Source: a bacterium
Lineage (GTDB): Bacteria; Verrucomicrobiota; Verrucomicrobiia; Limisphaerales; UBA11358
Assembly (NCBI GenBank): GCA_021781185.1
Contig: JAJXXI010000051.1
Coordinates: 1-9,113, forward strand
Length of the DNA stretch: 9,113 bases
Reading direction: 5' to 3'
The position numbers and the translations under genes are program-made. The notes below the pieces were generated by a model. That model did no database searches and had not been told where the DNA came from. It was given only the letters and a program-made list of their open reading frames with translations. Shown here in pieces: positions 1 to 6,248 of the stretch (its first letter is position 1; every line of letters starts with the position of its first letter).

Positions 1-34
1 GTTTCAAGCCTTTGAGCCGGCCACCAACGAAGAT

Positions 35-63
35 TTGACAAAGCTTCGGCCATTACCTACCGT
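35..63 (+). promoter_or_regulatory. Probable sigma-70-type promoter of the efflux locus
   Basis: A perfect TTGACA hexamer lies at 35-40. At the ideal 17-bp spacing is TACCGT (58-63), which keeps the T, A and final T of the TATAAT consensus. The -10 is therefore weak and sits inside the palindrome at 48-79, so a bound repressor would cover it. Transcription would start near 69-71, only a few bases before the ATG at 74. The -35 is directly visible; the choice of -10 and start point is inference. Bases 1-34 show nothing recognisable. Confidence 0.6.
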
Positions 64-79
64 TCGGTAGGTTATGGCC
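48..79. promoter_or_regulatory. 32-bp palindrome, probable TetR-type operator overlapping the start codon
   Basis: The left arm GGCCATTACCTACCG (48-62) and the right arm (65-79) are inverted complements with a two-base TT centre and a single mismatch (T54 opposite T73). The inner eight base pairs, ACCTACCG/CGGTAGGT at 55-62 and 65-72, are perfect. TetR-family dimers typically bind palindromes of this size next to their own gene. This one covers the likely -10 and the ATG at 74-76, so binding should block transcription of the repressor and everything downstream. The palindrome is seen directly; its recognition by the adjacent regulator is inferred. No second copy was noticed in the intergenic gaps of the window. 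Confidence 0.85.
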
Positions 80-685
80 AAAGACGTCAGCGACACCCGA
101 CAGCACATTCTCAGCGCCGCGCTCAAGCGCTTCGCCGATGCCGGCTATGCCGCCACCTCGGTCCAGCACATTGTGGATGACGCCAAGGTTTCCAAGCCGG
201 CGTTGTATTATCATTTTGCCGACAAAGCCGGGTTGTTTCAAGCGCTGGTCCATGAGGCGCATGACGAACGCTACCGGCTGCTGCAGGAGGCCGCCGGCAA
301 ATACACTGGCATCCGCGATCAACTCGAGGCCGCGCTGACGGCGCTGTTCGCCTATTTCCGCGAGAACCGCGAATTGATGCGGATTTCCTTTGCCACGATG
401 TTCGCCGCGCCCGGCGAGGTGCCCAAAGACGCCGCCTGCGCGGAAAAATGCGAACGCAACTTTGAATTCGTCCACAGCCTCATCAAACGCGCCCAGAAAA
501 GCGGCGAGCTGGACAAGCATTTTGACAGCCAGGAAATCGCCTTCGGTTTTTACGGGCTGGTTAATTTTTATCTCGTTGGCCACCTCGTCTGCGCCGGCTG
601 CGAGCCGAACCAGTTGACGGCGAAGCGGATTGTGGAACTGTTTCTGGCCGGTGCCGGGCCAAAACCGGCGGGCGGGAAGAACTGA
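74..685 (+). CDS. TetR/AcrR-family transcriptional repressor
   Basis: A 203-residue protein of usual TetR length and the likely local repressor of the pump genes. The N-terminal DNA-binding domain spans about residues 7-55. Helix 1 is around 7-23, the helix-turn-helix around 28-46, with SVQHIVDDA followed by the hallmark VSKPALYYHF, then KAGLFQAL in helix 4. Residues about 60-195 form the helical ligand-binding and dimerisation half, which is poorly conserved across the family, so the inducer cannot be read off. It carries four cysteines as C122-x3-C126 and C173-x2-C176. The ATG at 74 is chosen because helix 1 follows at once and no usable in-frame start exists before the HTH is lost. There is no clear Shine-Dalgarno, and a palindrome covers the start. 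It lies on the same strand as the pumps, 19 nt before the first adaptor, rather than divergent as acrR is from acrAB, so autoregulation would also set pump expression. Confidence 0.94.
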   Translation: MAKDVSDTRQHILSAALKRFADAGYAATSVQHIVDDAKVSKPALYYHFADKAGLFQALVHEAHDERYRLLQEAAGKYTGIRDQLEAALTALFAYFRENRELMRISFATMFAAPGEVPKDAACAEKCERNFEFVHSLIKRAQKSGELDKHFDSQEIAFGFYGLVNFYLVGHLVCAGCEPNQLTAKRIVELFLAGAGPKPAGGKN

Positions 686-694
686 ATTTTAAAC

Positions 695-700
695 AAGGAG
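695..700 (+). promoter_or_regulatory. Ribosome binding site of the first adaptor gene
   Basis: AAGGAG stands four bases before the ATG at 705, in the 19-nt gap after the repressor stop codon. It is the strongest Shine-Dalgarno in the window and supports the chosen start, although the spacing is slightly short. Confidence 0.8.
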
Positions 701-704
701 CAAC

Positions 705-1823
705 ATGAAGAAAAACCTCATACTGGGACTGATTATTGTCGTGGTGGTGGCCGGCGTGCTGGGCCTCGTCAAGGCGCTGCAAATCCGCACCTTGATCAAC
801 ACCAAAATGGTGCCGCCGCCGGCAACCGTCGCCACCGCGGTGGCGCGGTCGGAAGACTGGCCGGACAGTCTGCCGGCCGTCGGCTCGGTGACGGCGGCGC
901 AGGGCGTGACCATATCGCCCGAAGTCGCCGGGACGGTCAGCGAAATCGCTTTTGAATCCGGGGCAACGGTGCACAAGGGTGACCTGCTGGTGAAGCTGGA
1001 CACCTCCACCGAGGTGGCGCAATTAAAAGCCACCGAGGCCCAGGTGAAACTGGCCAGGCTCAACGCCGATCGCACCCGCCAGCTCCGAACGGACAAAACC
1101 GTTTCGCAGTCGGAAATGGATCAGGCGGAGGCGACGTTGCAGGAAAGCCAGGCGAATGCCGACGCCATCCGCGCCACGATTGACAAGAAGACCATCCGCG
1201 CCCCGTTTTCGGGCAAGCTCGGCATCCGGCTGGTGAACCTCGGGGAACAGTTGGATGTGGGCAAGGGCATCGTCTCCCTGCAATCGCTCACGCCAATGTA
1301 TGTGGATTTTTCGCTGCCACAGCAGGACCTGGGCAGGCTGGCAACAGGCTTGAAAGTGCGCGTCACCACGGATGCCTACCCTGGCCAGCAGTTTGAAGGC
1401 AAACTGACGGCCATCAATCCGGACCTCAATGCGACCACGCGCAGCGTTCAGTTGCGGGCGGAATTTGCCAACGCGAAACAACTGCTCCGGCCGGGCATGT
1501 TTGTCCGTGTGGCGGTGGATCTGGCGGGCGAAAACAGTGTGCTCGCCATTCCATCCACGGCCGTCCTGAGCGCGCCCTATGGCGATGCGGTCTATCTGGT
1601 TGAACCGCAGACAACCAACGGCGTGACCAGCCTGATCGTGCAGCAGAAGTTCATCCGCACCGGCCGGGCGCTCGGAGATTTTGTCAGCGTGGAATCCGGC
1701 TTGAAGGCCGGTGACCGGGTGGTGTCGGCAGGTCTCTTTAAATTGCACAACGGCGACAGCGTGCTGGAAAACAACACCAACTCGCCGGCCGCCTCCTTGA
1801 AACCCAACCCGCCAAACAGCTAA
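705..1823 (+). CDS. RND efflux periplasmic adaptor (membrane-fusion protein), MexH-like
   Basis: A 372-residue HlyD/AcrA-type adaptor that should link the RND pump encoded just downstream to an outer-membrane channel. Residues 5-24 are a hydrophobic helix after MKKN, with no lipobox cysteine, so it looks anchored by an uncleaved transmembrane segment (or an atypical signal peptide). The first half of the lipoyl domain is about 66-100 (GVTISPEVAGTV, then KGDLLVKLDT). A short alpha-helical hairpin runs about 101-160. The second lipoyl half is about 161-195 (IRAPFSGKLGIR). A beta-barrel follows at about 197-275 (with TRSVQLRAEF and LRPGMFVRV) and a membrane-proximal domain to about 355. The tail after 355 is Asn/Pro/Ser-rich and low in complexity. 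The DWPDSLPAVGSV and AFESGATVHKGDLL stretches resemble the MexH/VexC type of adaptor, from memory of the family. It is 12 nt from the pump gene and surely co-transcribed with it. The substrate is unknown. Confidence 0.95.
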   Translation: MKKNLILGLIIVVVVAGVLGLVKALQIRTLINTKMVPPPATVATAVARSEDWPDSLPAVGSVTAAQGVTISPEVAGTVSEIAFESGATVHKGDLLVKLDTSTEVAQLKATEAQVKLARLNADRTRQLRTDKTVSQSEMDQAEATLQESQANADAIRATIDKKTIRAPFSGKLGIRLVNLGEQLDVGKGIVSLQSLTPMYVDFSLPQQDLGRLATGLKVRVTTDAYPGQQFEGKLTAINPDLNATTRSVQLRAEFANAKQLLRPGMFVRVAVDLAGENSVLAIPSTAVLSAPYGDAVYLVEPQTTNGVTSLIVQQKFIRTGRALGDFVSVESGLKAGDRVVSAGLFKLHNGDSVLENNTNSPAASLKPNPPNS

Positions 1824-1835
1824 ACCGCCACGCGC

Positions 1836-4800
1836 ATGAAATCTTTCACGGATCTTTTCATCCGCCGGCCCGTGCTGGCAACGGTGGTCAGCCTGCTCAT
1901 TCTGATCGCGGGCCTACAGGCCATCCGCTCACTCAACGTCCGGCAATATCCGCAGAGCGAAAACGCGACGATCACGGTGACGACCGTCTATGTCGGCGCC
2001 AGCGCGAACCTGGTGCGCGGCTTCGTCACCCAGCCGCTGGAGCGTGCCATCGCCGCGGCCGACGGCATTGATTACATGGAATCGTCCAGTGCGCTGGGCC
2101 TGTCCACCATCACCGTGCATCTGCGGCTGAACTACGACTCCAAAAAGGCGCTTGGGGAAATCAGCTCGAAAGTGGACCAGGTGCGCAACGACCTGCCGCC
2201 GGAAGCGGAAATCCCCACGCTCACCATCGCCACCGCCGACTCGCAATTTGCCTCGGCCTACCTGAGTTTCTCCTCGGACATTCTCCAGGCGAACCAGATC
2301 ACGGACTACCTCACGCGCGTGGTGCAGCCGCAGTTGACCGCGATTGAAGGCGTGCAGAAGGCGGACATCCTCGGCGGACGCACCTTTGCGATGCGCATCT
2401 GGCTCAAGCCCGACCGGCTGGCGGCCTACAACGTCAGCCCCAGCGATGTCCGCACGGCGTTGATGGCGAATAATTTTCTTTCCGCCGTGGGCCACACCAA
2501 GGGCTCGCTCATCCAGGTCAACCTCACGGCCAACACGGATTTGCGTTCCGTGCAGGAATTCAAAAACCTGGTCGTGCGCCGGAACGGCGACCAGCTTGTG
2601 CGGTTGAGCGACGTGGCGGATGTGGTGCTGGGCGCGGAGGACTATGATTCGCAGGTGCGGATGAGCGGAGAACGCGCCGTCTTCATGGGCATCTGGGTGC
2701 TGCCCAATGCGAACTCGCTGGATGTCATCAAGGCGGTGCGCAAGCAGATGGCCTCGATCGAGAAAGATTTGCCGACCGGTCTCAACGCCCGCGTGGCCTA
2801 TGATGCGACCGCTTACATTGCCGATGCGTTGCACGAGGTGGTTTATACGCTGGTGATCACCCTGGTCATTGTGTCGGTCGTTATCTTCCTGTTCCTCGGC
2901 TCATTCCGTTCGGTGCTGATTCCGCTGGTGGCGATCCCGTTGTCGCTCATCGGCGCCGTGTTCCTGATGCAGGTATTCGGCTTCACGCTGAACCTGCTCA
3001 CGCTGCTGGCCATCGTGCTGGCGGTCGGCCTCGTGGTGGACGACGCCATCGTGGTCGTGGAAAACGTGGAGCGCCATGTGCGCGAGGGCAAAACGCCCGT
3101 CGAAGCGGCGCTGCTGGGGGCGCGGGAACTGATCGGACCGGTCATCGCCATGACCATCACGCTGGCGGCGGTGTATGCGCCCATCGCGTTTCAAGGCGGC
3201 CTGACCGGCTCGCTGTTCCGTGAATTTGCGCTGACCCTGGCGGGCGCGGTGTTCATCTCCGGCATCGTCGCGCTGACGCTGTCGCCGGTGATGGCATCGC
3301 GGCTGTTGAACCATGACCGCGAGGAACACGGTCTCGCCGGCCGCATCAACCGCGATTTCGACCGGCTGAAAGATTTTTACGGCCGGGTGCTGGACTGGAC
3401 GCTCGCGCGGCGGCCGCTGATCTACGCGGTCTGGATCGGGCTTACCCTGCTGACGATTCCGATGTTCAAGATGGCGTGGCAGGCCAAGGAGCCGGCACCG
3501 GCGGAAGATCAGGGCGTGATTTTCGGCGTGGTGGAAACGCCGCCGGATTCGACGATTGATCAAACGGCCTTTTACGCGAACAAAGCCGGGGCCATGTTTC
3601 TGCAAATCCCGGAAACCGAGCAGGTGTTTCAACTGACCCAGCCGACGTTCGGCTTCGGCGGCATGGTGCTCAAGCCGTGGGGTGAACGCAAGCGGACGGT
3701 GTTTCAAATCGTGCCGCAGGTGCAGGCGATGGTGAACCAGATTCCCGGCATCGCCATGCACATGGTCACGCCGTCGCCGCTGCCGACGGGCGGCGAAAAT
3801 TTCCCGTTGAACCTCGTGCTGTCCTCGACCGGCGAGCCGGCGGACATCTTGAAGTATGCGCAGCAGTTGCAGCGGATTTGCGCGACGAACGGCATGTTTG
3901 CCTTTCCGCCGGTGCTGGACACGAAGGTGGACCAGCCGGAGGAGGAGCTCGTCATTGACCGCGACAAAGTTGCCGCGCTCGGCCTGAACCTGCAATCGGT
4001 CGGCTCGGATCTCGGCGTGTTGGTCGGCGGCAATTATGTCAACCGGTTTGACCTTTCCGGCCGCAGCTACAAGGTCATTCCGCAAATAGTGCGCGATGCG
4101 CGGTTGAACGCCGCCCAGCTCAAGAACACCTACGTCAAGGGGCCGGGCAACCAGCTCATTCCGGTCAGCACGTTCGCGCATCTGGAAAAACACACCACGC
4201 CGCGCTCGCTGAACCGCTTCCAGCAGTTGAATTCCGTCAAGCTCAGCGGCGTGGCCATCGTGCCGCTGGACACCGCCCTGAAATTTCTGGAGTCCGAATG
4301 TGCCCGGATTTTGCCCGGCGGCTACAAGCTGGATTACACCGGCGATTCGCGGTTTCTGCGCAAGGAAGGCGACAAGTTTTTGCCCGCCTTCGCGCTGGCC
4401 GTCGTGCTGATCATTCTGGTGCTGGCCGCGCAGTTCAACAGCTTCCGCGACCCGTTCATCATCATTTTCGGCTCGGTGCCGCTGGCGATTTTCGGCGCGC
4501 TCATCTTCATCTTCTGGAAGATGCCCAATCCCAACTTGCACTTTTGGACGGACGGCTGGACGACTTCCATGAACATTTATTCCGAGGTCGGGCTGATCAC
4601 GCTGGTGGGGCTGATCTCGAAAAACGGCATTCTCATCGTGGAATTCGCCAATCAGCTCCAGCGCCGGGGCCGCACCAAGTCGCAGGCCATTCGTGAATCC
4701 GCCATGCTGCGGCTGCGCCCGGTGCTCATGACCAGCGTGGCCACCGTTGCCGGCAATTTCCCGCTCACACTCGTCACCGGCGCGGGCGCGGCGGCGCGCA

Positions 4801-4949
4801 ACTCCATCGGCATCGTGCTCGTCTCCGGCATGAGCATCGGCACGCTGTTCACGCTGCTGGTGGTGCCCTCCATTTACATGCTGATCGCGAAGGATCACCG
4901 GGCGGAGGCTTTAACCATTTCGGGGGAACCGGAACCGGCGCGGCCTTAA
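1836..4949 (+). CDS. RND-family (HAE-1) multidrug efflux pump, MexI-like, complete
   Basis: A 1037-residue inner-membrane proton antiporter of normal HAE-1 length. It opens with a DLFIRRPVLATV start and TM1 at about 11-29. A first periplasmic porter loop follows, then TM2 from about 335 (VVYTLVITLVIV). TM4 carries [16 protein letters not shown] with the proton-relay pair D402/D403. After TM6 comes the second porter loop (EDQG-type opening, Gly-rich F605-G609 loop). The later helices include GLISKNGILIVEF with K929 and LRLRPVLMT with R959 and T966. These match AcrB D407, D408, K940, R971 and T978, so all proton-relay residues are present and the pump should be active. RQYPQ at the end of TM1 and IDYMESSS fit the MexI-type branch, from memory of the family. 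Residues about 895-911, before NIYSEVGLITL, form a Trp/Pro/Asn-rich loop longer than in typical relatives. No Shine-Dalgarno precedes the ATG; translation probably couples to the adaptor that ends 12 nt before. Substrates cannot be inferred. Confidence 0.97.
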   Translation: MKSFTDLFIRRPVLATVVSLLILIAGLQAIRSLNVRQYPQSENATITVTTVYVGASANLVRGFVTQPLERAIAAADGIDYMESSSALGLSTITVHLRLNYDSKKALGEISSKVDQVRNDLPPEAEIPTLTIATADSQFASAYLSFSSDILQANQITDYLTRVVQPQLTAIEGVQKADILGGRTFAMRIWLKPDRLAAYNVSPSDVRTALMANNFLSAVGHTKGSLIQVNLTANTDLRSVQEFKNLVVRRNGDQLVRLSDVADVVLGAEDYDSQVRMSGERAVFMGIWVLPNANSLDVIKAVRKQMASIEKDLPTGLNARVAYDATAYIADALHEVVYTLVITLVIVSVVIFLFLGSFRSVLIPLVAIPLSLIGAVFLMQVFGFTLNLLTLLAIVLAVGLVVDDAIVVVENVERHVREGKTPVEAALLGARELIGPVIAMTITLAAVYAPIAFQGGLTGSLFREFALTLAGAVFISGIVALTLSPVMASRLLNHDREEHGLAGRINRDFDRLKDFYGRVLDWTLARRPLIYAVWIGLTLLTIPMFKMAWQAKEPAPAEDQGVIFGVVETPPDSTIDQTAFYANKAGAMFLQIPETEQVFQLTQPTFGFGGMVLKPWGERKRTVFQIVPQVQAMVNQIPGIAMHMVTPSPLPTGGENFPLNLVLSSTGEPADILKYAQQLQRICATNGMFAFPPVLDTKVDQPEEELVIDRDKVAALGLNLQSVGSDLGVLVGGNYVNRFDLSGRSYKVIPQIVRDARLNAAQLKNTYVKGPGNQLIPVSTFAHLEKHTTPRSLNRFQQLNSVKLSGVAIVPLDTALKFLESECARILPGGYKLDYTGDSRFLRKEGDKFLPAFALAVVLIILVLAAQFNSFRDPFIIIFGSVPLAIFGALIFIFWKMPNPNLHFWTDGWTTSMNIYSEVGLITLVGLISKNGILIVEFANQLQRRGRTKSQAIRESAMLRLRPVLMTSVATVAGNFPLTLVTGAGAAARNSIGIVLVSGMSIGTLFTLLVVPSIYMLIAKDHRAEALTISGEPEPARP

Positions 4950-4960
4950 ACGGCCGCGTC
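4937..4960 (+). repeat. GC-rich hairpin enclosing the first pump's stop codon
   Basis: Bases 4937-4945 pair with 4952-4960 in a nine-pair stem (one G-U wobble at 4938/4959), leaving a six-base TTAAAC loop. The TAA stop at 4947-4949 lies in that loop. No T-run follows, so it is not a canonical intrinsic terminator. It stands two bases before a second, longer hairpin, and the pair may act together at the boundary between the two efflux modules. Confidence 0.6.
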
Positions 4961-4962
4961 AT

Positions 4963-5000
4963 CGCCGGGTCGCTCCGCCAAACGGCAGAGCGACCCGGCG
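4963..5000 (+). terminator. Strong intergenic hairpin between the two efflux modules (possible attenuator or 3'-end stabiliser)
   Basis: CGCCGGGTCGCTC (4963-4975) is perfectly complementary to 4988-5000, giving a 13-bp GC-rich stem. After one C/A mismatch three further pairs (4977-4979 with 4984-4986) close an AAAC loop. The + strand downstream is A-rich (about 5004-5021), not T-rich, and on the - strand no T-run follows either, so a classic factor-independent terminator is not supported. A partial attenuator, an mRNA-stability element or a processing site is more likely. The rest of the 73-nt gap has no convincing promoter and no Shine-Dalgarno before the ATG at 5023. The structure is seen; its role is inferred. 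Confidence 0.6.
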
Positions 5001-5022
5001 TGCATAACAAAAACAAACACGT

Positions 5023-6237
5023 ATGAATTGGAACATAGAGACATTTTTCACCAGCCGGACGATCGGAATCTGGGCAAGAGGCTCAGCCGTCTCGCTGGGG
5101 TTGTTGCTGCTGGCCGGTTGCGGAGAAAAGCCGCAAACCGCCGCCCCGCCGCCGCCGCCGGAAGTGGGGGTGATCACCATTCATACCGAGCCACTGCCGA
5201 TCACCACCGAACTGCCCGGCCGCATTGATCCGGTGCGCACCGCCCAAGTGCGGGCGCGTGTCGCCGGCATTCTGCTCAAGCGGGAATTCAAGGAAGGTTC
5301 GAATGTGAAAGAAGGAGACAAACTGTTCCAGATTGATCCCGCACCATTGCAAGCCCTGCTGGACAGTGCCAAGGCAGCGCTGGCCAAGGCGAATGCGAAT
5401 GTCACGCAGGCGCAGGCGCAGGCGGAACGCGACAAGGTGCTGGTAAAAATCCGGGCGGTGAGCCAGCAGGAATATGACAACGCCCAATCCGCCGCCCAGC
5501 AGGGGCAGGCGGACGTGCTCGCCGCCAAAGCGGCGGTGGAAACCGCCTCGTTGAATCTCGGCTACGCCACGGTGACGGCACCCATTTCCGGTCGCATTGG
5601 CAAAGCTTTGGTCACCGAAGGCGCGCTGGTCGGCCAGGATACCGCGACCGAATTGGCGGTCATCCAGCAGCTCGACCCGATTTATTTTGATTTCACCGAG
5701 TCCAGCACGGAGGGATTGAAACTGCGGCGCGCGTTTGCCAGCGGCCAGCTCAAGAGCATCGCGGACGGCGCGGCAAAAGTAACCCTGCTGCTCGAAGACG
5801 GCTCCACCTATTCTCATCCGGGCAAACTGCTTTTTTCCGACGTCACGGTGGACCCCACCACCGGCATGGTCACCCTGCGCGCGGAATTTCCCAATCCCGA
5901 TCATCTGTTGCTGCCCGGTATGTTTGCGCGGGCGCGGCTGGAACAGGCGATGGACCGCAACGCCATCACGGTGCCGCAGCGCGGTGTGACTTACGGCGCA
6001 AGTGGCGAGCCATCGGTCCTGGTGGTGACGACGAACAACGTGGCGGAAGAGCGGCCGGTGACGGTGAATTCGGCGGCGGGCCACGATTGGATCATCACCA
6101 GCGGCTTGCGGACCGGCGACCGGGTCATCATCTCGGGGCTGCAAAAAGTTCATCCGGGGGGAGCCGTAACGCCGGTGCCGTTTGAGGCAGACGAGACAAA
6201 CGCCCCGGCTCCGGACGCTTCCAGCGGGAACCATTAA
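5023..6237 (+). CDS. RND efflux periplasmic adaptor lipoprotein, AcrA/MexA-like
   Basis: A 404-residue adaptor, the expected partner of the AcrB-type pump that follows 11 nt later. A long N-region leads into a hydrophobic stretch (about 21-32) and the lipobox LLLLAGC. Cleavage before C33 would leave a lipid-anchored periplasmic protein. A Pro-rich linker (five prolines at 42-46) follows. The first lipoyl half is about 64-105 ([20 protein letters not shown]). A long Ala/Gln-rich helical hairpin runs about 107-175, including a QAQAQAE repeat, and would contact the outer-membrane channel. The second lipoyl half is about 180-215 ([20 protein letters not shown]). A beta-barrel follows at about 217-310 ([22 protein letters not shown]) and a membrane-proximal domain at about 312-383. 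These features are those of AcrA/MexA. The start has no Shine-Dalgarno, but no alternative start retains a usable signal peptide. An A-rich, probably unstructured leader at about 5004-5021 may help ribosome entry. Confidence 0.95.
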   Translation: MNWNIETFFTSRTIGIWARGSAVSLGLLLLAGCGEKPQTAAPPPPPEVGVITIHTEPLPITTELPGRIDPVRTAQVRARVAGILLKREFKEGSNVKEGDKLFQIDPAPLQALLDSAKAALAKANANVTQAQAQAERDKVLVKIRAVSQQEYDNAQSAAQQGQADVLAAKAAVETASLNLGYATVTAPISGRIGKALVTEGALVGQDTATELAVIQQLDPIYFDFTESSTEGLKLRRAFASGQLKSIADGAAKVTLLLEDGSTYSHPGKLLFSDVTVDPTTGMVTLRAEFPNPDHLLLPGMFARARLEQAMDRNAITVPQRGVTYGASGEPSVLVVTTNNVAEERPVTVNSAAGHDWIITSGLRTGDRVIISGLQKVHPGGAVTPVPFEADETNAPAPDASSGNH

Positions 6238-6240
6238 GGA
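6236..6240 (+). promoter_or_regulatory. Ribosome binding site of the second pump gene
   Basis: AAGGA overlaps the last two bases of the adaptor's TAA stop and stands eight bases before the ATG at 6249. The spacing is good and supports that start, which is also where similarity to the AcrB N-terminus begins. Confidence 0.7.
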
Positions 6241-6248
6241 AACGCGCC

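Noticed and set aside
4298..4696. A 132-codon open frame on the plus strand in another frame
   Set aside because: It is fully contained in the first pump gene, whose own frame carries the relay lysine helix and other family motifs through this stretch.
2901..4898. A 665-codon open frame on the minus strand
   Set aside because: It lies wholly inside the first pump gene, is very rich in Arg, His and Gln, and has no family motif. It is the usual antisense shadow of a GC-rich gene with G/C third positions.
4963..5022. A classic intrinsic terminator splitting the locus into two operons
   Set aside because: The stem is strong but no T-run follows on either strand; the downstream + strand is A-rich. 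It is kept only as a hairpin of uncertain function.
5001..5022. A separate promoter for the second module (CATAAC as a -10)
   Set aside because: CATAAC matches the consensus at only four of six positions, and no -35 is visible at the right distance because that region is the hairpin stem.
5404..5425. A short GCAGGC-type tandem repeat in the second adaptor
   Set aside because: It encodes the QAQAQAE part of the helical hairpin, which is normal low-complexity coiled-coil sequence in these adaptors; too short to call a repeat element.
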